Shown piece by piece: positions 49,530-59,259 of a stretch of DNA of 64,000 nt. This stretch comes from Paraburkholderia metrosideri (lineage in GTDB: Bacteria; Pseudomonadota; Gammaproteobacteria; Burkholderiales; Burkholderiaceae): contig NZ_CAJHCP010000001.1 in NCBI RefSeq assembly GCF_904848625.1, positions 496,001 through 560,000 of the forward strand. The letters run 5' to 3'. The stretch's first letter is position 1. Each line of letters opens with the position of its first letter. The notes under the pieces were generated by a model, which had not been told where the DNA came from, did no database searches, and worked only from the letters and a program-made list of their open reading frames with translations. Position numbers and translations under genes: made by a program.

Positions 49530-50635
49530 GCGCGGCTTTGCGGCGCTTGCCGCGCGGCGCCCGCCGTGGCGACGCTCTCATTGGCCGTCACTTGCACGCG
49601 CGCCTGCGCTTTCTTGTGCGCCGAGCCGAATATCAGCCGCTTTTCAAACGCAAACCACGTGAAGCTGGCGTAGAGCAACGTGATCGCGAGTGCGAGCGCG
49701 GCGCTCGGATAGCGATTCAGATGCAATGGCCACAGCATGTACAGCACGCTCAGGTGAATCAGATAGATCGTGTAGCTGATCGTGCCGATATACACCAGCA
49801 CGGGATTGCACAGCAGCCGTTTGACGATGCCCTTGCTTTGCAGGGCGATGACCACGATTGAAGTACAAAGCACCAACGAAACGCTGTAGAGGCCCGCGTT
49901 CGACAACGGCGTATTAGCCGCGCGAAAACGCGGAAAGTGCAGATGCAGCCACGCGAGCACGGCTAGCGCCGCGAACAAACCGAGGACCGCGAGCCCTTTG
50001 AACGGCTCCAGCGCATTGCGATCGCGTCGCACCGCCGCCGCGAGCAACGCGCCGGCCGCGAGCAGGTCCATGCGGAACGGCGTCAGGTAGTAGATCGGCC
50101 AGAACGAATCGAACCACGGCGTAGCGACCGCGCGCAGCACCGGCACCAGAACGATCAGCGCGGCAGCGACGTAGCCGAGCACGCGCTCGGGCACCAGCAG
50201 GATCACGAACGGCCAGAAGATGTAGAACTGCTCCTCGACCGCGAGCGACCACAGCACGTTCAGGCTGTCATGACCGCTCTGATTGAGCGCATCGCCGATA
50301 TTGGTGGCAAAAAACGTGTACCAGTACCAGTGTTGCGCCCAGCCGAGGCCGAACAGAACCGACGACACCACCATCAGCAGCACATACGGCGGCAGGATGC
50401 GTCGTGCGCGGCGTGCGTAAAAGTAGCCGAAATACGATTGCTCACGGGCCTTGCGATCCAGCAGGATGCCGCTGATCAGAAAACCGCTCAGAACAAAAAA
50501 CAGATCGACACCCATCCACAGCGGCGCTTTCAACGCGTGTTGCGCGAATACCGCGAGCACGGCGATGGCGCGCAGGCCATCGAGCTGCACGATGCGGGAG
50601 TGGGTGGGCGCGAGGGGCAATGCGCTAGCAGTCAT
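49526..50635 (-). CDS. Membrane O-acyltransferase (acyltransferase 3 family, BceO-like)
   Basis: 369 residues from the start at 50635 (MTASALPLAPTHSRI), preferred to the extension to 50698, which has no ribosome site. About ten membrane helices. The catalytic His lies in VFAQHALKAPLWMGVDLFFVLSGFLISGIL near residue 33, and RRARRILPPY follows near 80. It should transfer acetyl or another acyl group to sugars of the repeat unit. It is divergent from the propeller gene and coupled to the SGNH hydrolase. Confidence 0.9.
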   Translation of the reverse strand: MTASALPLAPTHSRIVQLDGLRAIAVLAVFAQHALKAPLWMGVDLFFVLSGFLISGILLDRKAREQSYFGYFYARRARRILPPYVLLMVVSSVLFGLGWAQHWYWYTFFATNIGDALNQSGHDSLNVLWSLAVEEQFYIFWPFVILLVPERVLGYVAAALIVLVPVLRAVATPWFDSFWPIYYLTPFRMDLLAAGALLAAAVRRDRNALEPFKGLAVLGLFAALAVLAWLHLHFPRFRAANTPLSNAGLYSVSLVLCTSIVVIALQSKGIVKRLLCNPVLVYIGTISYTIYLIHLSVLYMLWPLHLNRYPSAALALAITLLYASFTWFAFEKRLIFGSAHKKAQARVQVTANESVATAGAARQAPQSRA

Positions 50636-51255
50636 GAACCGTCCATGGTGTGAAGCGGATGGGCCGGGCGAACGATTCGCGTCGCAACCGAAGTGCAATC
50701 GATTCTAGGGAAAATAAAATCGCGAAAAAACGGGAATGAATTGGATAAATGAATCAGATTGCAACAGGGTGTTTCGTTACCCATTCGAAATGGATTTATA
50801 TGCTTGGTCGATAACGATGGCGCAGTGCGTAATAAATTCTTGGCGTACACCGCGGCATCGGTAAAGATGGGGCAAACCCATCGCGACGGGATCCGCTTCA
50901 CAATGCATTCCGGCTTATTCGATTTTTAAATCGATTTCTTTCACGCCGCTTAAAGCGCCGAATATTTTTGAATTATTTTCGATTTTCGTTGCGGTGTTTT
51001 TTCCGCGTAATGTGAGCCGTGCGGACTGAAGGTCCAGGGACGGCGCGTGGGCCGCATTCGGCGGCTCGCTGCCGGTTTCTTTCCAGTCGCATTGAAGTGC
51101 CTCGTTGAAGTGCTGCTTTGCCGACGTCCTTTCCTGCACGAACCGGCCACACGTTCTTGCGTGGCCTCTGACGGACCGATCCGTCACATCACTGAATTTT
51201 TTAGCCGCGTGGGCGATGCCCGACGCGCGACATGTCGCTGACTGGAGGACTTACC
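50636..51255. promoter_or_regulatory. 620-bp divergent region between the acyltransferase and the propeller gene
   Basis: No supported gene. 50700-51000 is AT-rich with runs such as GGAAAATAAAATCG. A perfect palindrome CGATTT-TT-AAATCG sits near 50921-50934. The short frames in it have no ribosome sites. Both promoters must lie here; I cannot place them. Confidence 0.55.
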
Positions 51256-53457
51256 TTGCGCCGTTTCTCGTTCAAAAGCTGGCTCGCTGTACTCGCGTAT
51301 GCCGCTGGACTGGCTGCTGGATCAGCCAGTTTCACGGCTTGCGCTGAGACGGCATTGAACGCGAAGACGTCGTGGATCGGCAATACGTTCGGTTTCGGCG
51401 ACGGCACCTGGGCGCAGATCAACATCACCGCGATCGCGGTTGCGCCCGACGGCAAGGTGTATACGAACGCGCCGTGGGATGAAAGCGGTGCTGAAGCGAG
51501 CGTCTATCAGAACGGCAAGATGCTCGGCTTTGCGGGCGGCACGCACGGTTGGGGCAATGCCGGCGGCAGTGCGGTTGCTGTGAATCGCAAGTATGCGTTT
51601 GTGGCGATTGCGGTCGGCAATGAAAAGGGCCGCCTGGTCCAGCAGGGTGTGTGGCCGGACAAGGGCAAGCAGTGGTTCGGCATTTCGCGCCGGGATATCG
51701 CCGATACGAAACGTGCGGCGCCGTTCCAGCCGGCTGCGAATAAGGCCGACCCGCATGCGCAACTCGCCGCCGCCTTCCTGATGATGAACGAGGTGCCGAG
51801 CGGCACGAACGCGGACATTGGCGGCCTCGCGGCCAATGACACCACGTTGTATGCGGCGAATACCACGCACGATCGCATCGAGGTGATCGACGCCGAGACG
51901 ATGCAGCAGAAAAACACGTGGAGCGTGCACGAACCTGGCCGCCTCGCGCTGGCGCCGGACGGCACGCTGTGGGTACTGAGCGGCACACGCACCGATCGCG
52001 CGCCGAAGGTCGAGCATTACACCGCGGCGGGCAAACGCATCGACGAGAACTTCACGCTGCCGGCCGATACGGTGGCAGTCGACCTCGCCGTCGATGCGCA
52101 AGGCCGCATCCTGATCGCCGATAACGGCCCACGTCAGCAGGTTGTGTTCTTCGCGAAGAGCAATGGCGGTTACAGGGAAGCGGGCTCGTTAGGCGAGCGC
52201 GGCGGCATTTTCAGCGGCGTTGCAGGCAAACCGGGCCCACGGCGCTTCAACGGCCTGACGGGTGTCGGCGTCGATGCGCACGGCAACGTGTACGTGTCGA
52301 CCAATGGCATCGGCCCGCATTACGACCCGATCGGCGCGGGCCTCGGCGCAACCCTCGAAAGCTATGCGGCGGATGGCAAACAGAACTGGCAGGTACAAGG
52401 GCTGCTTTTCGTCGATGGCGCGTGGATCGATCCGTCGCGGCCCGATAGCGTTTATACCGGCAACAAACGCTTCGAACTCGATCTGACGAAACCTGCCGGA
52501 CAGGACTGGAAATATGCCGGCTTCCTGTCGAACCGTTTCAAATATCCGGACGATCCCGTTTTCCACACCGATCAATATCCGGGCCTGCCGATTGCCCGCA
52601 AACTGAAGGGCCATACCTTCCTGTATCTGACGGACATGTATGCGGATCATCTGAAGATCTACCGCTTCGATCCGCAGCACGATGGCGAAACAGCCATTCC
52701 CTCCGGCTTTATCGCCGGACGTGAGCGCGCGGTCGCCAAAGTGCCGAATGCGCCGCCCGGCGGCGACTGGATCTGGCGCGACGTGAACGGCGACGGCAAG
52801 TTCGACAACGACGAATTCACGCTCAACACGACCGGCACCAAGCTCGCGGGCGGCTGGGGCTGGTGGGTCGACACCGCAGGCGACATCTGGCGCACGCGCG
52901 ACAACAAAGGCATTAACCGCTTCCGGTTCGGCGGACTCGATGCGAAGGGCAACCCCGTTTATTCGTATTCGAACATGACGCAGTACCCGGTGCCGCAACC
53001 GTTCACCGAACTGCATCGGGCGATCTACGAACCGGCTACCGACACGCTGTACGTGACCGGCTATACGTCGGACCTGCCGTTCGATCGCGGCTTCTGGAAG
53101 GAAACCGGCCGTGTGCTGGTGCGCTACGACAAATGGTCGAGCGGCAATCCGGTGCAGCGATACGCAATCACGCTGCCCTGGCAAACACAGAGCAAACCGA
53201 TTGCCACGATCATCGGCGTGACCGTCGAAGGGCAATACATCTTCGGTGTCGAGCCGGTTGGTGCGGTGCATGTGTGGGACAAGGACAGCGGCAGGGAGCT
53301 CGGCGTGATCCGGCCAGGCGCGGAAGTGGGACGCGCGTCGGGTTGGGTCGATGTGCCCAACGGTATCAGTGCGGCGAAACGCAGCAATGGCGAGTACCTC
53401 GTGTTCGTCGAAGAAGACGCGCGGGGCAAAGTGATGATGTATCGCTGGAAACCGTGA
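51256..53457 (+). CDS. Large secreted beta-propeller-like protein with an EF-hand-type loop, TTG start
   Basis: 733 residues from a TTG at 51256, chosen because GGAGG lies at 51244-51248, seven bases upstream; an in-frame ATG at 51232 lacks a site. The TTG start opens a normal signal peptide (MRRFSFKSWLAVLAYAAGLA...ASFTACA). The mature protein has many NHL/propeller-like strands (IAVAPDGKVYTNAPWD, LALAPDGTLWVLSG, LAVDAQGRILIADNGP, VGVDAHGNVYVSTNG). A canonical calcium loop DVNGDGKFDNDE lies at about 509-520. It is the one long gene between the acyltransferase and Wzx, with no catalytic motif I recognise; it may bind or modify the polymer outside the cytoplasm. Confidence 0.82.
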   Translation: MRRFSFKSWLAVLAYAAGLAAGSASFTACAETALNAKTSWIGNTFGFGDGTWAQINITAIAVAPDGKVYTNAPWDESGAEASVYQNGKMLGFAGGTHGWGNAGGSAVAVNRKYAFVAIAVGNEKGRLVQQGVWPDKGKQWFGISRRDIADTKRAAPFQPAANKADPHAQLAAAFLMMNEVPSGTNADIGGLAANDTTLYAANTTHDRIEVIDAETMQQKNTWSVHEPGRLALAPDGTLWVLSGTRTDRAPKVEHYTAAGKRIDENFTLPADTVAVDLAVDAQGRILIADNGPRQQVVFFAKSNGGYREAGSLGERGGIFSGVAGKPGPRRFNGLTGVGVDAHGNVYVSTNGIGPHYDPIGAGLGATLESYAADGKQNWQVQGLLFVDGAWIDPSRPDSVYTGNKRFELDLTKPAGQDWKYAGFLSNRFKYPDDPVFHTDQYPGLPIARKLKGHTFLYLTDMYADHLKIYRFDPQHDGETAIPSGFIAGRERAVAKVPNAPPGGDWIWRDVNGDGKFDNDEFTLNTTGTKLAGGWGWWVDTAGDIWRTRDNKGINRFRFGGLDAKGNPVYSYSNMTQYPVPQPFTELHRAIYEPATDTLYVTGYTSDLPFDRGFWKETGRVLVRYDKWSSGNPVQRYAITLPWQTQSKPIATIIGVTVEGQYIFGVEPVGAVHVWDKDSGRELGVIRPGAEVGRASGWVDVPNGISAAKRSNGEYLVFVEEDARGKVMMYRWKP

Positions 53458-53503
53458 AGTCAGAGCATCAGCAACGCAAACGTAGTCAACCCCAAGGCAT
53501 CCG

Positions 53504-54970
53504 ATGGACAAAGGCATTCTCAAGAACGTAGCGATCAATTTCTTCGGGCTGGTACTGCCGACTTTCGTCTCGCTCGTGACCGTGCCGTCGTATATCAAGC
53601 TGCTCGGCGTCGAGCGCTATGGCGTGATCAGTCTCGTGTGGACCTTGATCGGCTACTTCGGGATCCTCGATCTCGGCATGAGCATGGCCGCGCAGAACCA
53701 CATCTCGAAGGCGCGTGCGTCCGGCGACAAGGAAGAGAGCGTGCGGGTGTTCTGGAGCGCAACGTGGCTCAATCTGGCGACCGGTGTGATCGGCGGCCTG
53801 ATCATTTATTTCGGTGCCTTTCTTTACACCGCGTATTTCACGAAGGTATCGCCCGAGTTGCAGCACGAGGTGTATATGGCGCTGCCATGGCTCGCGGTGG
53901 CGATTCCGATTGCCAACGTGTCGTGGGTCTTTGCCGGTGCGATCAATGGTGCGGAGCGCTTTGGCGTCTACAACACGAACCAGACCATCGGCACGTTTCT
54001 GTTCCAGTTGCTGCCGCTCGGCGCTGCGCTGTGGATGGGCGCGACCTTGCAAAACGTCCTCGCGGCAGCGGTGTTCGCGCGCATTCTCGCCGCGCTTCTG
54101 CTGGGCCGCTCGGCGTTGAAGGTATTGGAAATTCGCCGCGTATTGCCGCCGCAATTCGGCGTGGCGAAGGGGCTGTTCAATTTCGGCGGCTGGATGTTGA
54201 TTGCCAGTGTCACCACGATGATCGCCGACTCGCTCGATCGCGTGATGTTGGGCACGAGCCTCGGCGCGCGTTTCGTTACGTATTACACGGTGCCGCAGAA
54301 CCTTGTGACGCGTTTGAACATCGTGCCGACCGCGCTGGTGCGCACGCTGTTTCCGCGTTTGTCCGCGGTGGGGCGTGCGGATGCGGACACCATCACGCAG
54401 CAATCGCTCGAGTTTCTGAACGGTGTATTCACGCCGGTCGCACTGGTGGCGATGCTCGTGCTCGAACCGTTTCTGCATCTGTGGGTCGGCAATGAAATTG
54501 CGACTGTGGCGGCTCCGGTGGGCCGCATCATGATCGTCGCCGTGTGGCTCGTCGGCCAGGCGAACGTGACGCGGATTCTGATCCAGTCGCAGGTCAATCC
54601 GGCCACGGCCGCGCGGGTCGGTTTGTTCGAACTGCCGCTATTTGCAGCCGCGCTGTGGTTCGGCATCACGCATTTCGGCCTGACCGGCGCAGCGATAGCG
54701 GTCGCAGCCCGCGCGCTATTCGACTATGCGGTGCTGCTGCATTTCGCGGCGATCCGGGCACGCCAGATCGCCCTCGACATGCTCGCGCACCTCGCTTTCC
54801 TGCTGGCCAGCCTGTGGCTCGCCAGCTTCCTGCCGAGTCTGACCATGGCGATTGCCGCCGGCGTTCTGATGGTCGCCGCCAATATCGCGTGGTCGATCAC
54901 GATGACTCCCGCCTTGCGCAATCTTGCGCGTTCACTGCTGTTGCGACTGAATCCGAGGAAAAGCGCATGA
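53504..54970 (+). CDS. bceQ: Wzx-type lipid-linked repeat-unit flippase (BceQ)
   Basis: 488 residues, MATE/PST-type transporter with about twelve to fourteen membrane helices, opening FFGLVLPTFVSLVTVPSYIKLLGVERYGVISLVWTL. It flips the finished lipid-linked oligosaccharide to the periplasmic side for the polymerase. The stop overlaps the start of the double glycosyltransferase gene (ATGA at 54967-54970). The gene is 46 bp after the propeller gene and probably in one transcript with it. Confidence 0.9.
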   Translation: MDKGILKNVAINFFGLVLPTFVSLVTVPSYIKLLGVERYGVISLVWTLIGYFGILDLGMSMAAQNHISKARASGDKEESVRVFWSATWLNLATGVIGGLIIYFGAFLYTAYFTKVSPELQHEVYMALPWLAVAIPIANVSWVFAGAINGAERFGVYNTNQTIGTFLFQLLPLGAALWMGATLQNVLAAAVFARILAALLLGRSALKVLEIRRVLPPQFGVAKGLFNFGGWMLIASVTTMIADSLDRVMLGTSLGARFVTYYTVPQNLVTRLNIVPTALVRTLFPRLSAVGRADADTITQQSLEFLNGVFTPVALVAMLVLEPFLHLWVGNEIATVAAPVGRIMIVAVWLVGQANVTRILIQSQVNPATAARVGLFELPLFAAALWFGITHFGLTGAAIAVAARALFDYAVLLHFAAIRARQIALDMLAHLAFLLASLWLASFLPSLTMAIAAGVLMVAANIAWSITMTPALRNLARSLLLRLNPRKSA

Positions 54971-57414
54971 ACCACGAAGTCCTTGAAGAAGCCGTGCTGA
55001 GACCGGCGACGCGCAGTGCTCTGAGCGAACTCACGAGCGTGCCCGGCGTACAGCCCGCCACGCGCCGCGCTGCACTGCGTACCGACAAAACCGTGCGCAT
55101 TGCGATCGTGCACGACTGGCTCGTCACCTACGCCGGTGCGGAAAAAGTACTGGAGCAGATCGTCGCGTGCTTTCCGGACGCCGATCTGTTCAGTCTCGTC
55201 GACTTTCTCGACGACCGCAGTTTTTTGCGCGGCAAGTCGGTGACCACGTCATTCATCCAGAAGCTGCCGATGGCGCGCAAAAAATACCGCTCGTATCTAC
55301 CATTGATGCCGCTCGCGATCGAGCAACTCGATGTGTCGGCCTACGACGTGGTGATCTCCAGCAGCCACGCGGTGGCCAAAGGCATTCTCACAGGCCCCGA
55401 CCAGGTGCATATCAGTTACGTGCACTCGCCGATCCGTTACGCGTGGGACTTGCAGCATCAGTATCTGCAGCAATCGAAGCTGACCAGCGGCCCGAAATCG
55501 GCACTGGCGCGGCTGATTCTGCATTACATCCGCAACTGGGACGTCCGCACGTCGAATTCGGTGGACGGCTTCGTCGCGAATTCCGACTTCATCGCGCGAC
55601 GCATCAAGAAGGTCTATCAGCGCGACGCACAGGTGATTTTCCCGCCGGTCGATGTCGAAGCATTTTCGCTCTGTACCGACAAGGAAGATTTTTATCTGAC
55701 CGCGTCGCGGATGGTGCCGTACAAGAAAATCGACCTGATTGTCGAAGCGTTTGCGCGGATGCCGGAGCGCAAACTGGTGGTGATCGGCGACGGCCCCGAC
55801 ATGGAAAAAATCCGTGCGAAGGCGGGGCCGAATGTCGAGATCATGGGCTATCAGCCGTTCAAGGTGCTGAAGGACCGGATGAGCCGCGCGAAAGCGTTTG
55901 TGTTCGCCGCCGAGGAAGACTTCGGCATTTCGGTGGTCGAAGCGCAGGCCTGCGGCACGCCGGTGATTGCGTACGGCAAAGGGGGAGCGCTCGAAACCGT
56001 GCGTGATCTGTCCGAAATCCGGCCAACCGGGATGTTCTTCGACGAACAGAATGCCGACTCGATCATCACGGCAGTCAAACGTTTCGACGATCACATCAAG
56101 CGCTTTTCAGCAGCGGACTGCCGCGCCAACGCCGAGCAGTTCTCCGCCGCGAATTTCCGCGAACGCTTTTTCTCGCATGTGCTGGCTGCGGTGCCTGCGC
56201 TGCGCGGCGCGAGGCTGCCGGCCTACGTGCCTTATAAGGCTGAACCCGTCGCTAGCGCGCCGCGCATTCTTGCCGTCGATCAAAGCGGGGTGCTGGGCGG
56301 CGCCGAACTGTCGCTGCTGGAAATCGTCAAGGCGCTGCGCTCGCGCATCGAGGTCGTGCTGTTCGACGACGGCCCGTTCCGCACCGCGCTGGATTCGGCG
56401 GGCGTCACCGTCAACGTGCTCGATGCAGGGGCGCTGAAGCATGTCCGCAAACAGGGCGGCTCGCTGCCGAAGGGGCAGGCGATCAAGGGCCTGTTGTCGC
56501 TCGTACGCGCCACCGCGCGACGCGCGCGCAACGCCGAGGTGATTTACGCCAACACGCAACGCGCGATGGTGATCGGCGCGATTGCGGGCAAGTTGGCGAG
56601 GCGACCGGTGGTCTGGCATCTGCGCGATATCGTCAGCCCCGAGCATTTCGGCGCCAAGCAACTGGCGATCATCAAGTGGTGCGCGCGGCTCGGCCTGACG
56701 CATGTGATCGCCAATTCGGCGGCGTCGGCGCGTGCGTTTGTGGAGCTGACGCAATTCGACGAAAAGCGTATCGATGTCGTGTTCAACGGCATTTCGTCGG
56801 CACCGTTCGACGCGTTGCAGGGCGTGCCGCAAGGCACGCTGCGCGACCTGCTGGGGCTGCCGCAGAACGCGTTTCTGGTCGGTTCGTTCAGCCGGCTCGC
56901 GCGCTGGAAGGGGCAGCATGTTCTTCTGGAAGCCATGGTTCTGAATCCGCAGATGCATGCGGTACTGGTCGGTGCGCCGCTGTTCGGCGAGGATCAGTAC
57001 GAAGCCGAATTGCATGCGTTCGTCGCCGCACACAATCTGGGCGAGCGCGTCCACTTCCTCGGTTTCCAGCACGATATTCCGGGTTGCATGTGTGCCGTCG
57101 ATGCTGTCGTTCACACGTCGATCACGCCTGAGCCGTTTGGCCGCGTGATCGTCGAAGGGATGCTGGCGCAGCGCCCGGTCGTGGCGGCTCGCGCGGGTGG
57201 CGTGCTCGAGATCATCGACGACTACGAAAACGGCGTGCTGTGCACGCCTGGCGACGCGCACGGCCTGGCCGATACGCTCGCGGAGCTGCGCTCGAACGAC
57301 GAACTGCGCAATCGCCTGGTCAGAAACGGTTATCAGACGGCGCTGAGCCGCTTTGGCACTGGAACGTATGTCGAAGGTGTCGCGCGGATTCTGAAAGGCG
57401 TGGCGGGGCGTTAA
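54967..57414 (+). CDS. bceR: Double-domain GT4 glycosyltransferase (BceR)
   Basis: 815 residues with two complete GT-B units. The first (about 40-400) starts VRIAIVHDWLVTYAGAEKVLEQI, like the WbaZ group, and has VVEAQACGTPVIAYGKGGALE near 325. The second (about 430-810) starts ILAVDQSGVLGGAELSLLEI, with GSFSRLARWKGQHVLLEA near 640 and PEPFGRVIVEGMLAQRPVVAA near 720. Both donor sites look intact, so the protein may add two sugars in turn. The frame is open far upstream of 54967, but the overlap with the flippase stop and the natural N-terminus MNHEVLEEAV set the start. Confidence 0.9.
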   Translation: MNHEVLEEAVLRPATRSALSELTSVPGVQPATRRAALRTDKTVRIAIVHDWLVTYAGAEKVLEQIVACFPDADLFSLVDFLDDRSFLRGKSVTTSFIQKLPMARKKYRSYLPLMPLAIEQLDVSAYDVVISSSHAVAKGILTGPDQVHISYVHSPIRYAWDLQHQYLQQSKLTSGPKSALARLILHYIRNWDVRTSNSVDGFVANSDFIARRIKKVYQRDAQVIFPPVDVEAFSLCTDKEDFYLTASRMVPYKKIDLIVEAFARMPERKLVVIGDGPDMEKIRAKAGPNVEIMGYQPFKVLKDRMSRAKAFVFAAEEDFGISVVEAQACGTPVIAYGKGGALETVRDLSEIRPTGMFFDEQNADSIITAVKRFDDHIKRFSAADCRANAEQFSAANFRERFFSHVLAAVPALRGARLPAYVPYKAEPVASAPRILAVDQSGVLGGAELSLLEIVKALRSRIEVVLFDDGPFRTALDSAGVTVNVLDAGALKHVRKQGGSLPKGQAIKGLLSLVRATARRARNAEVIYANTQRAMVIGAIAGKLARRPVVWHLRDIVSPEHFGAKQLAIIKWCARLGLTHVIANSAASARAFVELTQFDEKRIDVVFNGISSAPFDALQGVPQGTLRDLLGLPQNAFLVGSFSRLARWKGQHVLLEAMVLNPQMHAVLVGAPLFGEDQYEAELHAFVAAHNLGERVHFLGFQHDIPGCMCAVDAVVHTSITPEPFGRVIVEGMLAQRPVVAARAGGVLEIIDDYENGVLCTPGDAHGLADTLAELRSNDELRNRLVRNGYQTALSRFGTGTYVEGVARILKGVAGR

Positions 57415-57584
57415 AAGCGGTTGGGGAGGCCTTGGTGGGTCTCCCGCAGTCTTTTATGGCGGCCCGGTTTTACTGGCAGATGAAATGAGGTGAGGCGTGG
57501 CAGATGCTTGCGCGCCGAAGGTGAGCGCAACGGTTTTTACGCGGGGGTAGGCAAGGGCTCGGCCGGTTCTTGTCGTTGGCGCAG

Positions 57585-57621
57585 CGGAGCGAAGATCCAA
57601 GGACCTTCGCTCCGTTTTTTT
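57585..57621 (+). terminator. Intrinsic terminator after bceR
   Basis: Ten-pair stem CGGAGCGAAG/CTTCGCTCCG (57585-57594 with 57605-57614), with an inner TCC/GGA pair, followed by seven T. Confidence 0.88.
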
Positions 57622-57658
57622 CGTTCGTTTTGAGGCCCGCAGAGACGGGCCCGCGAGT

Positions 57659-58870
57659 TCACACCGGTGTCCGTACCGTCTTCGGTTTGAAACTGGCCGA
57701 CCACTTCATCGCCGGCAATTCGACCAGCCGGTAGAACACATAGGCAACCGGCACGGCCACCAGCATGTAGCCAAACGATGGCCAGATCGACATTTGCAGC
57801 GACGAGCGGAACAGCAGCGACGACAGCAGCACAAAGATCGGCAGATGGATCAGATACAGCGAGAAACTGAAGTCGCCGAAACGCGACAGCCAACGCGTGC
57901 CGAACGTTTCGCGCTGATTGCCGCTGCCGCGCTCCAGTGCTTTATAGAGGTAGAACGCGAAGCCGACCGCCCATAACTGGAACGCACCGTACTGGCCAAA
58001 GTGGAAGGCCACGCAACCTAGCACGATAAAAGCCGCCGCCAGCACGTAAAGCCAGATCGACGAACGGGCGTCGGACGCGCGACGGGTTCTGGCGTCTGCG
58101 ATCCACGCGCCGAGCGTCCACGAAAACCAGTACGACGTGAAGAACTGGATGTCGTGACGCTCCAGCACGTAGGCGGATATGACATTGACTACCGCGACGA
58201 TGGCGAGCACCGACGTCATGCCGATTCGCCGGCGCAGCGCGAACAGCAACGGATAGATCGCATAGAACTGCACTTCGAGCGACAGCGTCCACAGCGCGCC
58301 GTTCGACCCATAGGTTTTACCCGCGACGCCTTGCAGCGAGAGCAGATTGACGACGAACGACTGCCAGCCGATCTCGCGAATCTTGTGACTGACAGGCGGC
58401 AGTTGCAGACTGAACCAGTCGAGCGCAAATGTCAGCACCAGCGCCGCCAGCAACACCGGGTAGATGCGCGCAAAACGCCGCACCCAGAAATTGCCGGTGT
58501 CGAGCCGGTAATCGGGATTGCTGGCCAGCCGCAGCGCACCGCCGCGATGAATGCAATAGCCGCTGATCACGAAGAAAATCGGCACGCCCGCCGAGCCCCA
58601 CGCAATCGGGAACGTCAGATAAGCGGCAATGGCGCCGACACTCAATGAATGCCCGACGCTCTGGTGAAAAGCCTGCATGCCGACCCACGCCACCTGGCGG
58701 CAATGAAAATACGCGACCAGTAACGCGGCGAAACCCCGCATCGCGTCGATCACATGATCCTTGCCGGCGCTCGCGGCGCGCGCATCGCTATGCGTGCGCG
58801 CTGCCGCGGCGGTACGGGGCGGAGAGAGGGGCAGGGATGAGCCGGCGGCATCCAGTGCAGAGTCGCTCAT
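57659..58870 (-). CDS. Membrane O-acyltransferase (acyltransferase 3 family, BceS-like)
   Basis: 403 residues, about ten membrane helices. After a polar N-terminal 40 residues comes VIDAMRGFAALLVAYFHCRQVAW with the expected catalytic His near residue 56, then GVPIFFVISGYCIHRGG near 115 and FWVRRFARIYPVLL near 148. It is the second acyltransferase of the locus and is only distantly similar to the first, so they probably modify different positions or add different groups. Divergent from the 47-residue gene by 245 bp of AT-rich DNA. Confidence 0.9.
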   Translation of the reverse strand: MSDSALDAAGSSLPLSPPRTAAAARTHSDARAASAGKDHVIDAMRGFAALLVAYFHCRQVAWVGMQAFHQSVGHSLSVGAIAAYLTFPIAWGSAGVPIFFVISGYCIHRGGALRLASNPDYRLDTGNFWVRRFARIYPVLLAALVLTFALDWFSLQLPPVSHKIREIGWQSFVVNLLSLQGVAGKTYGSNGALWTLSLEVQFYAIYPLLFALRRRIGMTSVLAIVAVVNVISAYVLERHDIQFFTSYWFSWTLGAWIADARTRRASDARSSIWLYVLAAAFIVLGCVAFHFGQYGAFQLWAVGFAFYLYKALERGSGNQRETFGTRWLSRFGDFSFSLYLIHLPIFVLLSSLLFRSSLQMSIWPSFGYMLVAVPVAYVFYRLVELPAMKWSASFKPKTVRTPV

Positions 58871-59115
58871 GCGCGGTCCTTATCTTTCTGACGGAGGAAA
58901 AAGCGGATTCCCGGACGCCATACACGCCCGCGATGCCTGACATCCTAGTGCAGCACGCGGGTAAAAAAATCGATAAAAAAATGCCTGATCAATTCTATTT
59001 GAATGGCGATTTTGTGACGAATTGTAATTGAGCATAAGCAGATGAATAATCGAATTATTTGCCGCTTTTGTCGTGCTAATTTTAGTCATGGATTCTCTTG
59101 ATCAGAGGTGAAGTC

Positions 59116-59259
59116 ATGAACCTGCATTTACTCGCCGGCATTGCCGTGCTGCTGATCCTCGTGGCGGCCTCCGCTTACCGCGAAGCACTGCGCAACGAGC
59201 CGATCCGCCGTTACCGGATGAATCCCGGCAAGCTGCCGCCAGTGGACGACAACGAATAA
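59116..59259 (+). CDS. 47-residue single-helix membrane peptide
   Basis: A short frame with GAGGTG eight bases before the ATG, coding for MNLHLLAGIAVLLILVAASA followed by a polar tail YREALRNEPIRRYRMNPGKL and an acidic end. One membrane helix at about residues 3-20, the rest likely cytoplasmic. Codon use and third-base GC match real genes. Located between the second acyltransferase and galU, in the polysaccharide locus. No family recognised; small single-helix proteins often regulate or stabilise membrane partners. Confidence 0.7.
   Translation: MNLHLLAGIAVLLILVAASAYREALRNEPIRRYRMNPGKLPPVDDNE

Noticed and set aside
52189..53598. 469-codon open frame antisense to the propeller gene
   Set aside because: Shadow frame; the sense strand has a signal peptide, repeats and ribosome site.
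54544..54966. Longer N-terminus of BceR
   Set aside because: The extension lies out of frame inside the flippase gene; the ATGA overlap gives a natural start at 54967.
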